64,000 nt of DNA, taken from positions 2,340,476 to 2,404,475 of the forward strand of contig NW_020655294.1 in the NCBI RefSeq assembly GCF_003589595.1, in the 5' to 3' direction. Origin of the DNA: Hyposmocoma kahamanoa. Taxonomy: Eukaryota; Arthropoda; Insecta; Lepidoptera; Cosmopterigidae. The stretch's first letter is position 1. Each line of letters begins with the position of its first letter. This document shows, piece by piece, positions 11,366 through 24,500 of this stretch. The notes beneath the pieces are model-generated. The model saw only the letters and a list, made by a program, of their open reading frames with translations. It did not search any database and had not been told where the DNA came from. Position numbers and translations under genes: made by a program.

Positions 11366-11606
11366 TGCATCCTTGAATATCGATTATTGCATAGGTAGGT
11401 GCTGTACAGTGTTTTTGGGGCAACTGATTTTTTAAATTTAATTCTCTTGAATTTCGGGAACCGCTGTTCTTATATACGATAATATTATGTGGATAACTCT
11501 TTCGATATTGCAACTAGTTGTCGAGGACTATCAATAGTTGTGCGTGAATTTATGAATATTGTTTGGTCATATGTAATTCATAGGTATCTTTATTTTTAAC
11601 ATTTAA

Positions 11607-12445
11607 GGGCGTCTTCAAATTAGGCGTCTGCGGCGCTTCAGTAATTGTTAGTTCACGAAGGACGCGTTCATGTCGTAACGTTTTATTTATCACTGACGAC
11701 TATCACGACTATCTGTCGTGACTGTGTCGTGGACGTTTCTTTTATCGTTGAATGACTGTCGTGTCTAGCTGTTCCCACTAGATCGTAATGACAATTTGTC
11801 GGTTCACGGCAATCGCCTGACCGTTGGCACGACGGAATCGTTTGAATCTGCGATTATCCGTGTCGTCACGTTTTTATCGTGACATTTTATTTCTCGTCAA
11901 GACGACTTCTAGCTATTCCCATTGTCACGACAGTTCGTCGTCATATCGTCAAAAAAGTCGTGAACGACAGTTAATCGTGTTGTACTATATCGTCGCTTAT
12001 ATGCTAAGCCGCCGCATCACAAAAAAATTCCAAAATGTTTTTTATTGCAAAAATATGTTTAAAAACGGTGAAACTTTAATACTACACGAAGACACCAGCA
12101 TTATAAACAACGGAATTACCCAAATGCCTGTTTGGCATTCTGCACTTTCGTGGCTAACTTTTGAGTTAAATAGTCCTTTTGTGAGTTGTATCTGTGTTTA
12201 CAAATTTATAGAACCTTAAAATACGCATCTTTTGAGTATAAATACATGGATATTTAAAACAATATTAAAATGTTAAAAAATGAGGTCGCAAACTTTGATC
12301 GCCTCTCCTGTAAAAAAGTGAACTTTTGACATGCTGCCGTTTAGTATTTAAGCGACGATATTTGAACAACTCCGTTTAAATATACACGCCACGACACTAA
12401 ACTGCATGACTATCTGTCGTCACGACATAATGGGAACACGCCCTA
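11607..12445. mobile_element. TCGTGACGAC-rich element, copy 1
   Basis: The right end, reverse complemented, is GGGCGTGTTCCCATTATGTC followed by GTGACGACAG; the left end is a weak version (AGGGCGTCTTCAAATTAGGC). Both ends are dense in GTCGTGAC-type words on either strand. A 131-codon plus frame at 11824-12219 has no recognisable motif. Confidence 0.55.
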
Positions 12446-13029
12446 ACTGTGACTGCAAAAGTGGCGCGCGCGTCACGAGTGGCATATGCATGGCATAATG
12501 AACTCTATGGTCTATTGCGTAAAGTACAAACTAGATACGAGCCAATATCTTCCGCGGAATGCGCGAGCTTCTCGAGCATGCGCAATATAAATTGAGCCCA
12601 AGCGTTTAATTTGAAGGCGATCTAATAAGGCTTAATTGTCATTGAATGGAATGGAATTGGAATGGAAGCAATTTGTAACCATAGCTTATTCAATTTTATG
12701 TAGAATTCTTCGCGTACTCTCGGGTATCGTATCTACTTTGATTACGTTACGTACTACCATTCCGTTTGGCAGTAATGTAAATTGAGTGTAAAGGTGATTC
12801 TGCCCTCGTTATATTTTCATTTCGGTAAGTTTGAGACATTGATACAGAGGCGGTTGTAGATCTCGTTTCAACCCCAGATATGTTAATAACGCTATTTCGC
12901 TAAATAAGTCATTATGTTAGTTACGAAGAGGGTAAGATTGATGTGCAGGTCTGTATTTATTTGTTACAAGAGTTAATTTTAAGGTCTTGGCTTGCAGTGG
13001 AAATAAAACAATAAATAATATTTCAAGTT
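12446..13029. other. Non-coding gap
   Basis: No gene or clear element. A GC-rich patch GCGCGAGCTTCTCGAGCATG lies near 12560; the rest is AT-rich. Confidence 0.5.
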
Positions 13030-13686
13030 TTTATTTTATCTTTTGTCAATATAAAAACCAGTCGGATACGGGCGTAAAATATTCATAAAATATTTTAAAC
13101 TCGTGCTAAATTAAAACAAAATTCTCTTAGTTCTAATATAATACATATTTACAGGGTAATAAAAATAAATAAATAACAAACATCATACATAATGAGTAAA
13201 ACACAGTATAAATTAACTGTTCATTTTATTTGAGATCGGCAAAAGTGTGATTCTTAACAAAAACAAAAGGTTAAATAAACAATCCTTTACTATACGTACA
13301 GCGTTTATTACACACACATAGAACTAAAAAAATCTTCGTGTTACATTAAAACCATAACCAATAACTCAAGATAACTGCTAATCTCCATACCACAGATCGT
13401 AACTCTGAAAAAGGTCAAAATACCGACTTATGTCTAGATGGCGCTGATCGGTAATCTGGACCTAGTTTACATTATGTAAATTGCCGTGGATATCAATCAA
13501 TTTTCAGTTCAGTTTTTTCTTTGTAATATTATTAGAATATTGATCATGAGTTAAATTGTTTTCTGGACATTGACAAATATACGTATCAATAGAATAGCAT
13601 TGTGTTATAATAAAAAAACAACGCTTGCTAATATGGGTAGTTGGTGCTAATCTTGAATAAAATAAAAGAACAGCCGACGGCGCCTA

Positions 13687-13887
13687 GCGCCATCTAGTTG
13701 ATGTAACTGTTATCGCTAGAAATTACATTAGCTTTGATAAATTGCAACTCGTCAATGTAAAAGAAATTAAAAAATTGCAGTTTCAATAGAAATGGATGCA
13801 ATAAGCGCCATCTAGTTGATTTGTTTGTTATCACTTGAAATTAGAATAGCCGCGATAAATTGCAGCTAGTCAATGTAAAACAAATTA
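13687..13887. repeat. Diverged tandem duplication
   Basis: Two units starting GCGCCATCTAGTTGAT (13687, 13805), 118 bp apart. Shared words: GTTATC, GAAATTA, GATAAATTGCA, GTCAATGTAAAA. About 75-80% similar by eye. Confidence 0.7.
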
Positions 13888-15852
13888 GTTACAAAAATAG
13901 CTATCTGAGCCTCGTCGCGACATCTGATGTACGAATAAGTACTAAACACCCGACTACGCTGTCTTGTATCGTGATTTGCAGTTATCTCGAATTATTCGTC
14001 AATGATTAAAGCTAAATAAGTTTATAGTAAATTTCATTAGGTATTTGCAAAACATTCAAGTCGGAATTAAACATTTTGCAATCAAAACATGACATGAAAA
14101 TATGTAAAAGTTTAAAATGCACGTCGCAAGCTTTTTTAATAACAATGTGACAGAATAAGCAAAACACACGACACATAAGGTCCATATAGTATTCAAATAC
14201 CAAAATATCAATTATTATTAGCGCAGCAGAAAGTCATAACGTAACTTAAATATGTACTACTTGTATAATTACATTAAAACATGAGATATTTTTGTATTTC
14301 TGTTTGAAAACTCTTAATAACAAACCAAAGATTCGTGGTCTCGACCTGCGCAAACAGGATTAACAAGAATGTAATAGCACTGAACGTATACATTACAGAA
14401 ACTTTCATTATCAGTAAATAAATGTAGCTATGGAATATTTTTATGATACACATTACGATCATAAACACAATTTCCTTCAAAGATCTAAGAATTAACATCA
14501 ATTTTTTAGTTAACAAAACATACAATGCAATTTCTGCTTTTTAAAGCTACAATGTGTAATTAAGATGTATATTTATATAACAAACTTCAGGATAAGTAAC
14601 GGTTAAACGTCACTATGCCGTACGATACTGCACCGCACTCATACTAAAAGAGCGATTTGTATAGGCGTGGCGCTTTTGTGCAGTAAAGTAGTTTGACCTG
14701 TACCTGGTTATAATACCTTTAATCGACGTAAATCAAATATTTGTGAAAACTTATTGCTTATTACACGTTCAATATTCAAAACTTACATTTAAATAAAGAA
14801 GTTTTATTAACGAGAATTACAATAGAGCGTTGTCTACCAGGGTCCCACAATTACTACAAAAAAGATTCGTATATACAAAAATGTATCCTTTAACTGTATG
14901 CGGTTTCAACCTCAAAAATGAACATATTAAATAAAAAATACAGTAATCATCGCATCACAATATCGAATTTCTTATTCTGAAAGCGCTAAATTGGATAATA
15001 ATGAACACTCGCTATTTCGACCGTACATTTTGTGCAATGAAATATCTGTCCGTGGATTAGTTCCGATGTACGGACAACGGCACATCAGACTACACATTTT
15101 TGTTCGAAAATCGCCTCCAGTGCAACGGAACAAGATACGTCAATGTGTAGCTTGATGTGCTGGCGCGTGTACAAACACTTTAAAATTTGTTAAACATTGG
15201 TCACATTACTTATAAATTATAAGATTTTTTGTTTGGTTATGAGATCCCGGTAGATTTACAAAAACAATGTGTTACAAATAGTACATAATGTATATACAAA
15301 TTATGTATGTATTTATAAACAATGTATACTACAGCATAAAATCCAAGATTTTTGTATACCTGTCTAAATAAAGTTTGTAGCACACTTGCTTACAGAATTT
15401 ATATTTAAAACTTCGTATTTCTAATTTAAAGAAATCAATAAACTTTTTTACATATCTAAAAATAAGATAACTCGTTGTTGTCGTTAACGTACCTAATTTT
15501 TCTATTCAAAATAAAGAAAAAAAACCTCTATTCAAGGACTATAAAATTAACATCTGACTGACAAATGTTATAATGTCATAGTTGCCAATGACATTTCTTG
15601 AGTAAAAAATTCAAGGAACGCAGCGCTGGCGTTATCAACTTCAGTAACATATTACTACCTATAAACTATTGTAAGATTGTTTCCATATTTCGTAACACAG
15701 TGAGTAATTTTCATAAATTTTTTAAATAATTATTTGTACCAATATCAAAACTTAAAATTAATTTCGCCCGTATTAACAAATATCCCTTGCAGTATGACAT
15801 TGTTTTCAAAGTTTCTACTTATTAAAAACGTCACTCAGCACTGTTTTTTTTA

Positions 15853-16020
15853 ATCGCTCTCACTCATCCCCGCAATAGGGGACCCCTGCATCGCGGGTGC
15901 CTTAAACAACCACAAATTACCCCCAAACTCGCGAGAGAAATAAATGTAGGCTATGCAAATATTTCATCCGGGAATCAAACGTGACGAACCAGAATGGTAA
16001 CCTTTCAATCACGGAGGCAG
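15853..16020 (-). repeat. tRNA-derived SINE, family S1 (antisense copy)
   Basis: Contains CAAATTACCCCCAAACTCG, TCCGGGAATCAAACGTG and ATGGTAACCTTTCAATCACG: the S1 body and head in reverse, within the possible RBM33 3' UTR. Confidence 0.72.
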
Positions 16021-18431
16021 TTAGAACAGGCAGGGCAGACAGTTCAGCTTAGCTATGGCACAGTTTTCCAAAATCATATAGTTGCGCAGCGACTGTGGGG
16101 TAAAACACGGTTAGTTTGTGGGTTGGAGTGCTAAGGGTTAACGCGTGCATGATTTAAAATAATTTTATTTATTTATTTATGTCAGACCACATGACCCATA
16201 TAATATATACCTTTAAAGACTATGAATACTTTCTGCGAATCCGGCGAAAATCGTTGTATGCATATATTATAATGTGCACCCAAATGCTCTGTCTACGAAT
16301 GTAATTCGATATCGAAATACAACATTCAAAAAACAATATTTTAGATAAACTATTTTACTAAGTAGAATTTAAATCAAGGTCATGCAGTTCCGAATACGTT
16401 ATACAGTTAAATTGAATAAAAAACTGAGAATATTTAAAAATAAAGTGTCACGTATACATTTGGCATTAAATTTGTATTACTTATCTATTGTTGTTAATGT
16501 GTGATTACGTTACAATAATCACAACAATTAATTTTGTGACAACCCTGGAATATCTGCGTATGACAGTATACGGGCGGCGATGTACAAAGGCGTTGCGCTA
16601 CTGCAGGAAAGATTGTAATAGCTCAATCTGGACCGATAAAGTGTTCGATCTTGGTCACATGAGTTGGTAATACAGCCGATACGTACTTAATACGAGACTC
16701 CAAGAGCTATTTATTAACACGGGCCTTAAACGTCTATAACAGACTAAGAACTTATTTATCTTTCAACAACCAAATATAAACGTTTATTTATTCAGTTACA
16801 ATTTCGGAAGTAAATAAACGATTGAATATAAGGAAAGCATAGTTATGTATACAGTATACATAATTATAAGTAGTTATATCAATAGTAGGCATATTTTTAA
16901 TTAATTCACATATTTGTTAACTGTTTTATAAACGCACACGTCATTCTATAAACTTCTAAATGCCAAATAATATTCATTAAATACTCGTACTCAAAGAACA
17001 GGAACACATAAAGATGGCTGGCTAATTTTAATCTCTATTTATTTATGATACAGTATTTATTGCGTAGTTTTAAAATGGTTTAACTATGAGGTACCTATAC
17101 ATATTATTAACGATACAGTGTGTTAAGTAATTGACTTTATACCTTTAAAGGGGTTGTTTTATGTCGAAATATTTCGAGGAGAAAAGGGTTTAAATATTTT
17201 TATACGTATATTTACGTAGAAGAGATATTTAGAGTGGACAAATCGAAACAGATTAAAATGTTACCTAAATACATCATTAACTCACTTTTTGCCTCGAAAT
17301 ATCATTTTGATAGGAAACGAGAGAAAATTCTAGTTTATTTCCTTCCTTCTGTCACGGGTTGTTACGGAAAAGTAAAATATTTCTTAATTTTGGAATTTTA
17401 ATTTATTTCCTAACAAATCCTAATCTATTTTCGACATGAAAGAACTCTTTTACTTAATCTTTCTAGAATTCTTATAGCACGACAGCATCTTAAAATGTCA
17501 CTCAATATCTTGTAATTTCATATTTTGTTAATCCACGTTTACGATGGTCATAAAAAAATCAATCAACGTCTAGGGATTTTATTTAATCCGCGTCGTTTTG
17601 CATAGTTAATTCATAAAGTTTTACCAATGTAACTAGTAATATAACGTTTTCCGTCGCCTTAAGAGTGAATACCTCGTATGTAATCTGACCGTGTTAACAA
17701 CAAAGTGTTCTGTAAATTATAGTAAAAACATGTTGTTTATAATGCTACATTGCTTTAATAGAATACATATTTAAACACCTTCTGCTTACACAAAAATTTT
17801 TAAACACAAAATATGTAAAAATGCGCAGCCAACGTGTTCACTTTAAGACGACGTTATGGTGTACACTGATGGTGAATGGTTACCGTCGTCCATACACATT
17901 TGCGATGTTAAAGAAATATCTTTAGAATTGCAAATGAATTGCCAGAGACGTCTCTCTTCTCACTAATTGCCACATCTGACATTGTGTCATGATTGTGTTA
18001 AGCAGGCCTCACACGTTCTGTGACTTTACAGATTTCCTCGCACAGCTGACGATCAGCCACACAACGGCTTTAACTTTTCATATTAATAATCAACTAATTA
18101 CAAAATGACAACCAAAGTCTGCGTTACCGCGGACTAGCCTCTTCTTATGGTTCGCGGGTGCGAGCTCGTTGGTGATCCATAAGATCACAGACTGTTGAAG
18201 GCCGCCTAAAAACGTACAATTACTCAGTTTCACAGAACATTATTCAGTGATCGCTGTGTACCTTTTTATATGTGAACACCTACTCATTGGGTTAATGAGA
18301 TTGACACTAGCTACAGCTCAAAAAGTAAATCGCTAACAGAAAATAAGTTGCTTTGAAAAAAATGCCTAACGCTAGTTAAGGCATTTAATCTGGGAGTATT
18401 TTCCTGTGCGCAAGTAAAGATCAGTGTGTGT

Positions 18432-18587
18432 CTAGCGTAAGATTACAGTCAATCGGCTAGCAGCGACCATTTTATTGTTGAATTTCTTCTTAAAATTCTC
18501 AGCGGCAACAGTGGTCTTGAACGTAATTTTCGCGCTCCGTTCTTCTCTATCCAAATTTAAGTTCTGCAACATTCGTGTTCGATTGTA
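18432..18587 (-). CDS. RBM33: RBM33 exon 18 (RRM second half and stop)
   Basis: 51 codons and TAG. It encodes RMLQNLNLDREERSAKITF (beta-2, loop, beta-3), TTVAAENFKKKFNNKMV (alpha-2) and SRLTVILR (beta-4). This aligns with the human RBM33 tail (KAIAKFKEP, HALAFQQKFHRHM, INVALIV). The acceptor AATAGAAAG|TAC is pyrimidine-poor, so the exact 5' end could differ by a few bases. Total CDS length is divisible by three with this choice. Confidence 0.75.
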   Translation of the reverse strand, partial: YNRTRMLQNLNLDREERSAKITFKTTVAAENFKKKFNNKMVAASRLTVILR

Positions 18588-21500
18588 CTTTCTATTACTA
18601 TTTGTACTTAAAGTTAACTATATTTGGTTATATCTAGTATTTGTTAAACATCTATGTCTTAAAATTAATACATGAATATGGAGAATACGAAAAATTTTAA
18701 GTCACAGTCACGGTTATAAAAATAATTTACAACATTGCCGCGTAGAATCGTTCCAAAATGGTTACAGGAACCAAATGAATGGTCAAAAATTATCTATTCA
18801 AACGGAAACATTGCCAGGGACACATACATAACATAAATTTTAAAAAATACTTTCGAATTGAGAACCTCCTCCTTTTTTTGAAGTCGGTTAAATAGTGCTT
18901 TGAAAAGAAAGCTGATGGGTATGGTAAAACTTAAGGGAAATGTAAATTTCTACAAGCACCCTCTTTAAATTCTGACACTTATCGACGACCTCGGTTTATG
19001 GGCGCTGAATGCGGAGGTCCCGGGTTCGATTCCTGGCTGTACCAATTTGGCAAATTAACTTTTCTAAATCGATTCTGGTCTGAGTGTTCTGGAAAGTGTC
19101 CCAGAATTCCGTTGCTCTGGTACTCATAGTACATGGAATTCCCAAATTTGTGACCAGGCAATTGGTATGATTGTTTGGCACATATTATCAATGAAAATAA
19201 TTTAGGATAAAATTCTAACTATCATCTCCCAATGTTATAGCTCTATAAAATTCTTCGTATTTCTCTAATGACATTACAATCTCAACATAATATTTTTATT
19301 TTACAGATACAAGTGCAACATTTTTAAATTAACGAAGACGTGTACACAATCCTAATAATAATAAATGTTCATATTTAAATATTTGTGCCCAACAGCGGGA
19401 CGTACATATATACAGGGTTATTTGTAAAATGCTGACAACCTCGTAGGACTAATTCCTAACATCATAAACAAACAACTTTTATTCCACTTTTAATAATTCA
19501 TTCAAAAATATTTAAATAGACCACTTTAAACGGTGGTAACTCTGTGCAATCGCAGGAGCGCGGGTGGGGGTCGTCGGGGAGGATGCTTACACGTTGAACT
19601 TACTACTTTACTGAAGTTTTTAAGTTTTTATTTACCCTTGGTATGTCAGGGGGGTTCGCGCACTTGCACGTCGTCTGTCGCAAAATCGCGCGAGTGGAGA
19701 GTGCACTGACCGCGCGGTAGAATGTTTTGAAATTTAACAACTAATTGTTCAATGTTGTAAGTCAGATAAACAGTGCACTTTATAAGCTATGTTTCATTGC
19801 TAAAATAGGTTTTATTATTTCACAGGTGATTGAACCAAATTATGTATCTATGTTAGAATAGGCGATTATTTTTGGTATGTTTTGTTTTTAATGTTTTCCC
19901 TACATTGTCCAATACGAAATCAATCTACGGATTTAACAAAACATTAGGTTCTAATGAACATTTAATAATTATAATATTGACTGATGTTAATTCTCTTTTT
20001 ATTTCTCTTTGTGAGCATTTAGAATGTATATTTGGAATGTACAGTCAAACAATTTGAATTCTAAGCCAATGTCGCATTGAATACCCGTCATTCATTGATG
20101 AATCTGTCAAAGTCACTTTGACATGTAATGTGAAAAGGTCCTACAACAGCCCACAAATCAATTTAGTTGACCATATTTCATAATTATTATTATGGTGTGA
20201 ATAATAAAAAAAACTTTTTGAGAGGAAATGTATTACTTTATATAATTTGCAAATTTGGTTGTAAAAAAAGAAATGAAATATTGTTTATTGCACATTAAAA
20301 AATACAAACACAACACAGAACAACGACAAAGTAAACTTATATATCTCAACATAATGTATACCAGGCGGCCTTATTGCTACGTAGCAATTTCTTCCAGGCA
20401 ACCTTAAAAACTTAAAGCGAGTACTTCACCACTTATCGTAGAATTTTGGTTGTAAAAAACTAAGAAAGCTAAAAATAATACAAAAATGCAATTTTGCTAC
20501 AACCAAACTTACTTGGAGCAAGGACTTCAACACTTATATAAAAAAAATTGAAAAAAACTAAGAAAATAATACATAATATTGCCTCCTTTTTTCCGCATAA
20601 TATAAATACGGGACGGAATTTAATTGTAGTATACTTAAGAAGGCCGGGCGGATTAGACAAGAACCTAAGGGAGACGTTGAGGGAAACATCCTCGTTGCTA
20701 ATTTAGTCAGGAATTATTTGAAAACTGGCCGATTCAATTTCGTTATCAATTCGTTAAGCCGGCGGTGAAACAATAAAATCGTTACGTATTTTGAAAAGTG
20801 CAGCACTTTTAATGCAAATCAGTATTATTTGCTTCCCGTTCACATTTAACGTTCTAAATAATTGTGAAAGTGAAAGTTCCCGCTTTAGGACAAGTTTAGG
20901 ATAACACACAAAACACTTGTAACGCTTGTAATATTTGCTAATTTCATGTTTTGTATTGTACCAAATTTCACTATGTCAATGTTGCAGCTCGTTCAAATTT
21001 AGTTGTATTTTCAAATTTCAAATTTTAACGATCTAATTTAGTTGTATTTTCACCAGACGTTGTCTTCTTTGGCTTATTTAGTTTTATATACAATTAAATC
21101 AATAAGTATACGCCATGGCCTTCAGCCTTATAACCTAAATTCTTATTTTTTTATTAACAAATTTAAACTGCAACTCCGTTCTGATCGACACCGGCAATTA
21201 CTACTACGTAGATGCTCCCCTAACTCTCTTTCGCCGTCTGTGGGCCTTTACAACGGAAGGAAAAATACCTTTACTACCAGCTGGTTTTCCATTACTGGAA
21301 AATAAATAAGTACACCTGGAATTTAAATTACGTCCGGACTAGGAACAAATATTCCCGCCATTTAACGACACGGCTACCAACTGTTCCGCGTCCTGTGGCC
21401 TTCCTACTGCGCCGGCGATTATACAGGAGAATACTATACTCTGAAGCGGAAAACAATAAATCTTAAGGCCTTTCAACCACGGCCCTGATAAATTTATGTA

Positions 21501-24500
21501 CCTCAGCATATATATTTTTTTTATTCAAAATTCAAATTTTAAATTGTAGTTTTTTATATGATAATTATTTCAATTTCCTAATTATTTAGTTTAATTTTCC
21601 ACTCTTGTAGGTAAAATAAAGACTAGGGGGAATCTAACCCGGCACATTGTATATCTTTCACTTTCCAAGCAATTTATCCAAAAAATCCCTTACAAAAATT
21701 CCTGACTTTAGGGACACGACACTATTTTTCGGAGAATAACTTCGGAAGTAGCCAAAATAAACTAATCTCGAAGTTTCGATTTTTTTTAAACGCGAACAAT
21801 GCTGAACGGAGCCTGAGGAAAGGGTATTGTAGCGGACTGTATCAATAGGGTATTATTAAAGAGTGAGCAAGACCAAATAAAATGTACTTACTTATTTATC
21901 AAAGAATATGCAGCGCGAACCAAAACAGAGACAATAATGACAATAACAAAGAAAAAGGCGTCGTAACCGAATACAGGGCTCAAAAGTGGTACATCAAAAT
22001 CAAATAATAATATACATATTTACGTAATACCAATAAATAAGATGGTAATAAATATACATAACAAAATACAAACATATAATATATACGCACACACAGTAAT
22101 AACACACAAATATCGATTGAAATAGACTTATATTTTATTTTCAGTTCGGGACGCATACAGCCATCACTCACTCGGCTAGGGCCTATTGAAAACCAGCGTC
22201 ACAGTCTAGTCTTGGTTGTGACATTAGCTGAATGGGATCCTTTTACATACACTACAGCCACATGCATGTCAGCACAGTATTATGTAACTTGTGGTTTAAA
22301 TGTTGTTACGCTGTTATTTCTGTTTTTATTTAGATTAGTCTTTTTTATATTGTAAGTGGCGTTGCAATGAATGGTTTCTATTCTATTCTATTCTATTCAA
22401 ATATACATAACAATATAAAAAAATATGAATTTATAAATCTTCTACGGTATGATATTCTCTCCAACACTGGCCAACGCATAAGTAAACTGTGCACTGGCAG
22501 CAGAAAATACTGATCATTTTCCATTTTTTTTTGCGCCAAACTACGCGTGCACCGAGCCCTTTTAAGTTTATTTTGTTGAGTAGACACGCGTTCCCCGCCA
22601 CTCTCCGTCTGATCGGGGAAATGGTCCAAAAATTTATTTAGCCGATAACACGAGTGTGTATAATGGGCTCGGGATACGGATGACTCGCCATGTTTTTTAA
22701 GTAATTCTGCAGAAAGTTCGTACCTTAATTGACGGTGAGTCATTATCTTTCCGTCGCCAATGTTGGAGAGGTAAATTATATACGAATTTAATATGCTAAT
22801 ATTTAATAACCTCTTAAATACTTTGATATGCCATTTCGAGCCCCTTTAGCGCTCGAGCAGGTAGATTGCTAACTTTTGGTCTTTCAGGTCGAGCCCGCCC
22901 GTATACTTATTATAGTCCTGAACCATCTTTGGTTTGGTACAGGGTCGACCAGCACGCCTTTCTGGCGCAACATCGTTATTATGGTAAGTCGACACCGTTG
23001 GTGACCAACTTCACATCTTTCCAAGAAAGGACTGAAACATCACCACAGTGTCGACTTACCACATCCCCTTTAGCCATATGTTTTTCATTTAAAATTTTAA
23101 TGTCGCCGGTTTAGGGTCCCGGTGACATCGGTGACATTTTTTTTTTATATTTTAGTACTCTGCATAGGCGAATGGAATTATAAAAACCGTCCATGAAAAG
23201 GGTGTAACCTTTCCCCAGATACTCCGCCATTAATTTAAACACAATTTTTGCTGTGCTGCTTGTCAAGCCATAAATTGCTTCACCAGCAGCAGCATTTGTA
23301 TTTTTGCCAGTATACAAGATAATATTTAGTACGCAGCCACTGACGGACTCGCGCAACTCTTAACTTTTTATTCCAAATAGTGCTGCTTTGGAACGAATGC
23401 ACTGTATCCAATTTAGGTGCCCCTTCCAAAGCATCAACGATTCGTCAATAGCTAATTCTTTCCGAGGGGAGTAAATTGCTCTGAATCTTAAATTGAGGTA
23501 ATCAAGAATTGGCTTGATTTTTGCTATTTCCCGGTCCTCGCCCCGGGCACTTATAGTGTCGTTGTCCCTTAAGTGCAGAAATCGCATAAATACAATAAAT
23601 ACATTATGTGACATAAATTTACGACATTTGCGCATTCCCATGATGCCGGTGGACCAATATTCATCCACCCGGCCCCTTAGGCACATCCCCATTATTATAA
23701 TTACACCTATCATTCTGTACATTTCAGAAACGGATATCTCCGCCCAGTCGTTAATTCTCCACTTGGCGGAGACACCCGTTTCTATTTCGCTGGTCTTGGC
23801 AATTGTTTGCCACGCGTAAAGATTCGTTTCTCGAACGATAGAACCCAGGAGGGGTTGGTCCTGCATCTGACAGAACACATCGCATGAATTTGTTCTATCA
23901 ATTTTGGATCCAACCTCCTCGTGAAAGTCTTCACGCGTGGCACTAAAAGTGGTGAAGTCGTCGCTCCAAGAAAAATCGGTCGGAACATTCTCCTCTTGCC
24001 CCTCGTCGGCTATAGGATCGTCGCGAAACAGCTCGTGAAGCTGCCCGGCGGTTAATTCTTCATCTTCATCAGCCTCGCTCCCCGAATCGAGAGCTAAAAC
24101 TTCGGCGAGTGGGGCATCCAAAGTCTCGTTAAAATCCTGTAAAGGCATGTAACATCAACCAAAACATACGCACACAGTGCAAAGTTTGCGCCATGCAAAA
24201 CCAATCAAATAATCATAAAGTTAGTAATTGTATGCAAATTACGTACAAGTTAATTAATACATACCACAGAATTGAATTGAGTTATTTTGTACACAAATAG
24301 ACAAAATATTACGCCAAATATGTAAAAAGATTGAAATTCTAAACCCCATATAACGTTACGAAAGTTATTAAATATAAAATAATTTAAAATGACACATACT
24401 TACCTTGCAAAAAGGTTTTCTATAAATTTTAAACAATTTAACACAGGCAAACACTTCGCACTCAATTTGCTGATGTTCAAATTTAAACTGATAGAAATAA

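Larger units (their letters stand above)
13030..18431 (-). other. RBM33: Possible long 3' UTR of RBM33
   Basis: 5.4 kb after the RBM33 stop with no supportable gene. It is AT-rich and mostly free of transposons, apart from one antisense tRNA-derived SINE (15853-16020) and a diverged tandem duplication (13687-13887). A minus-strand AATAAA lies near 13032. Human RBM33 also has a multi-kilobase 3' UTR as I recall. The boundary is inference; many other AATAAA sites exist. Confidence 0.3.

Noticed and set aside
11824..12219. 131-codon plus frame
   Set aside because: Lies in a hairpin-rich mobile element, no recognisable motif, no splice or expression clue.
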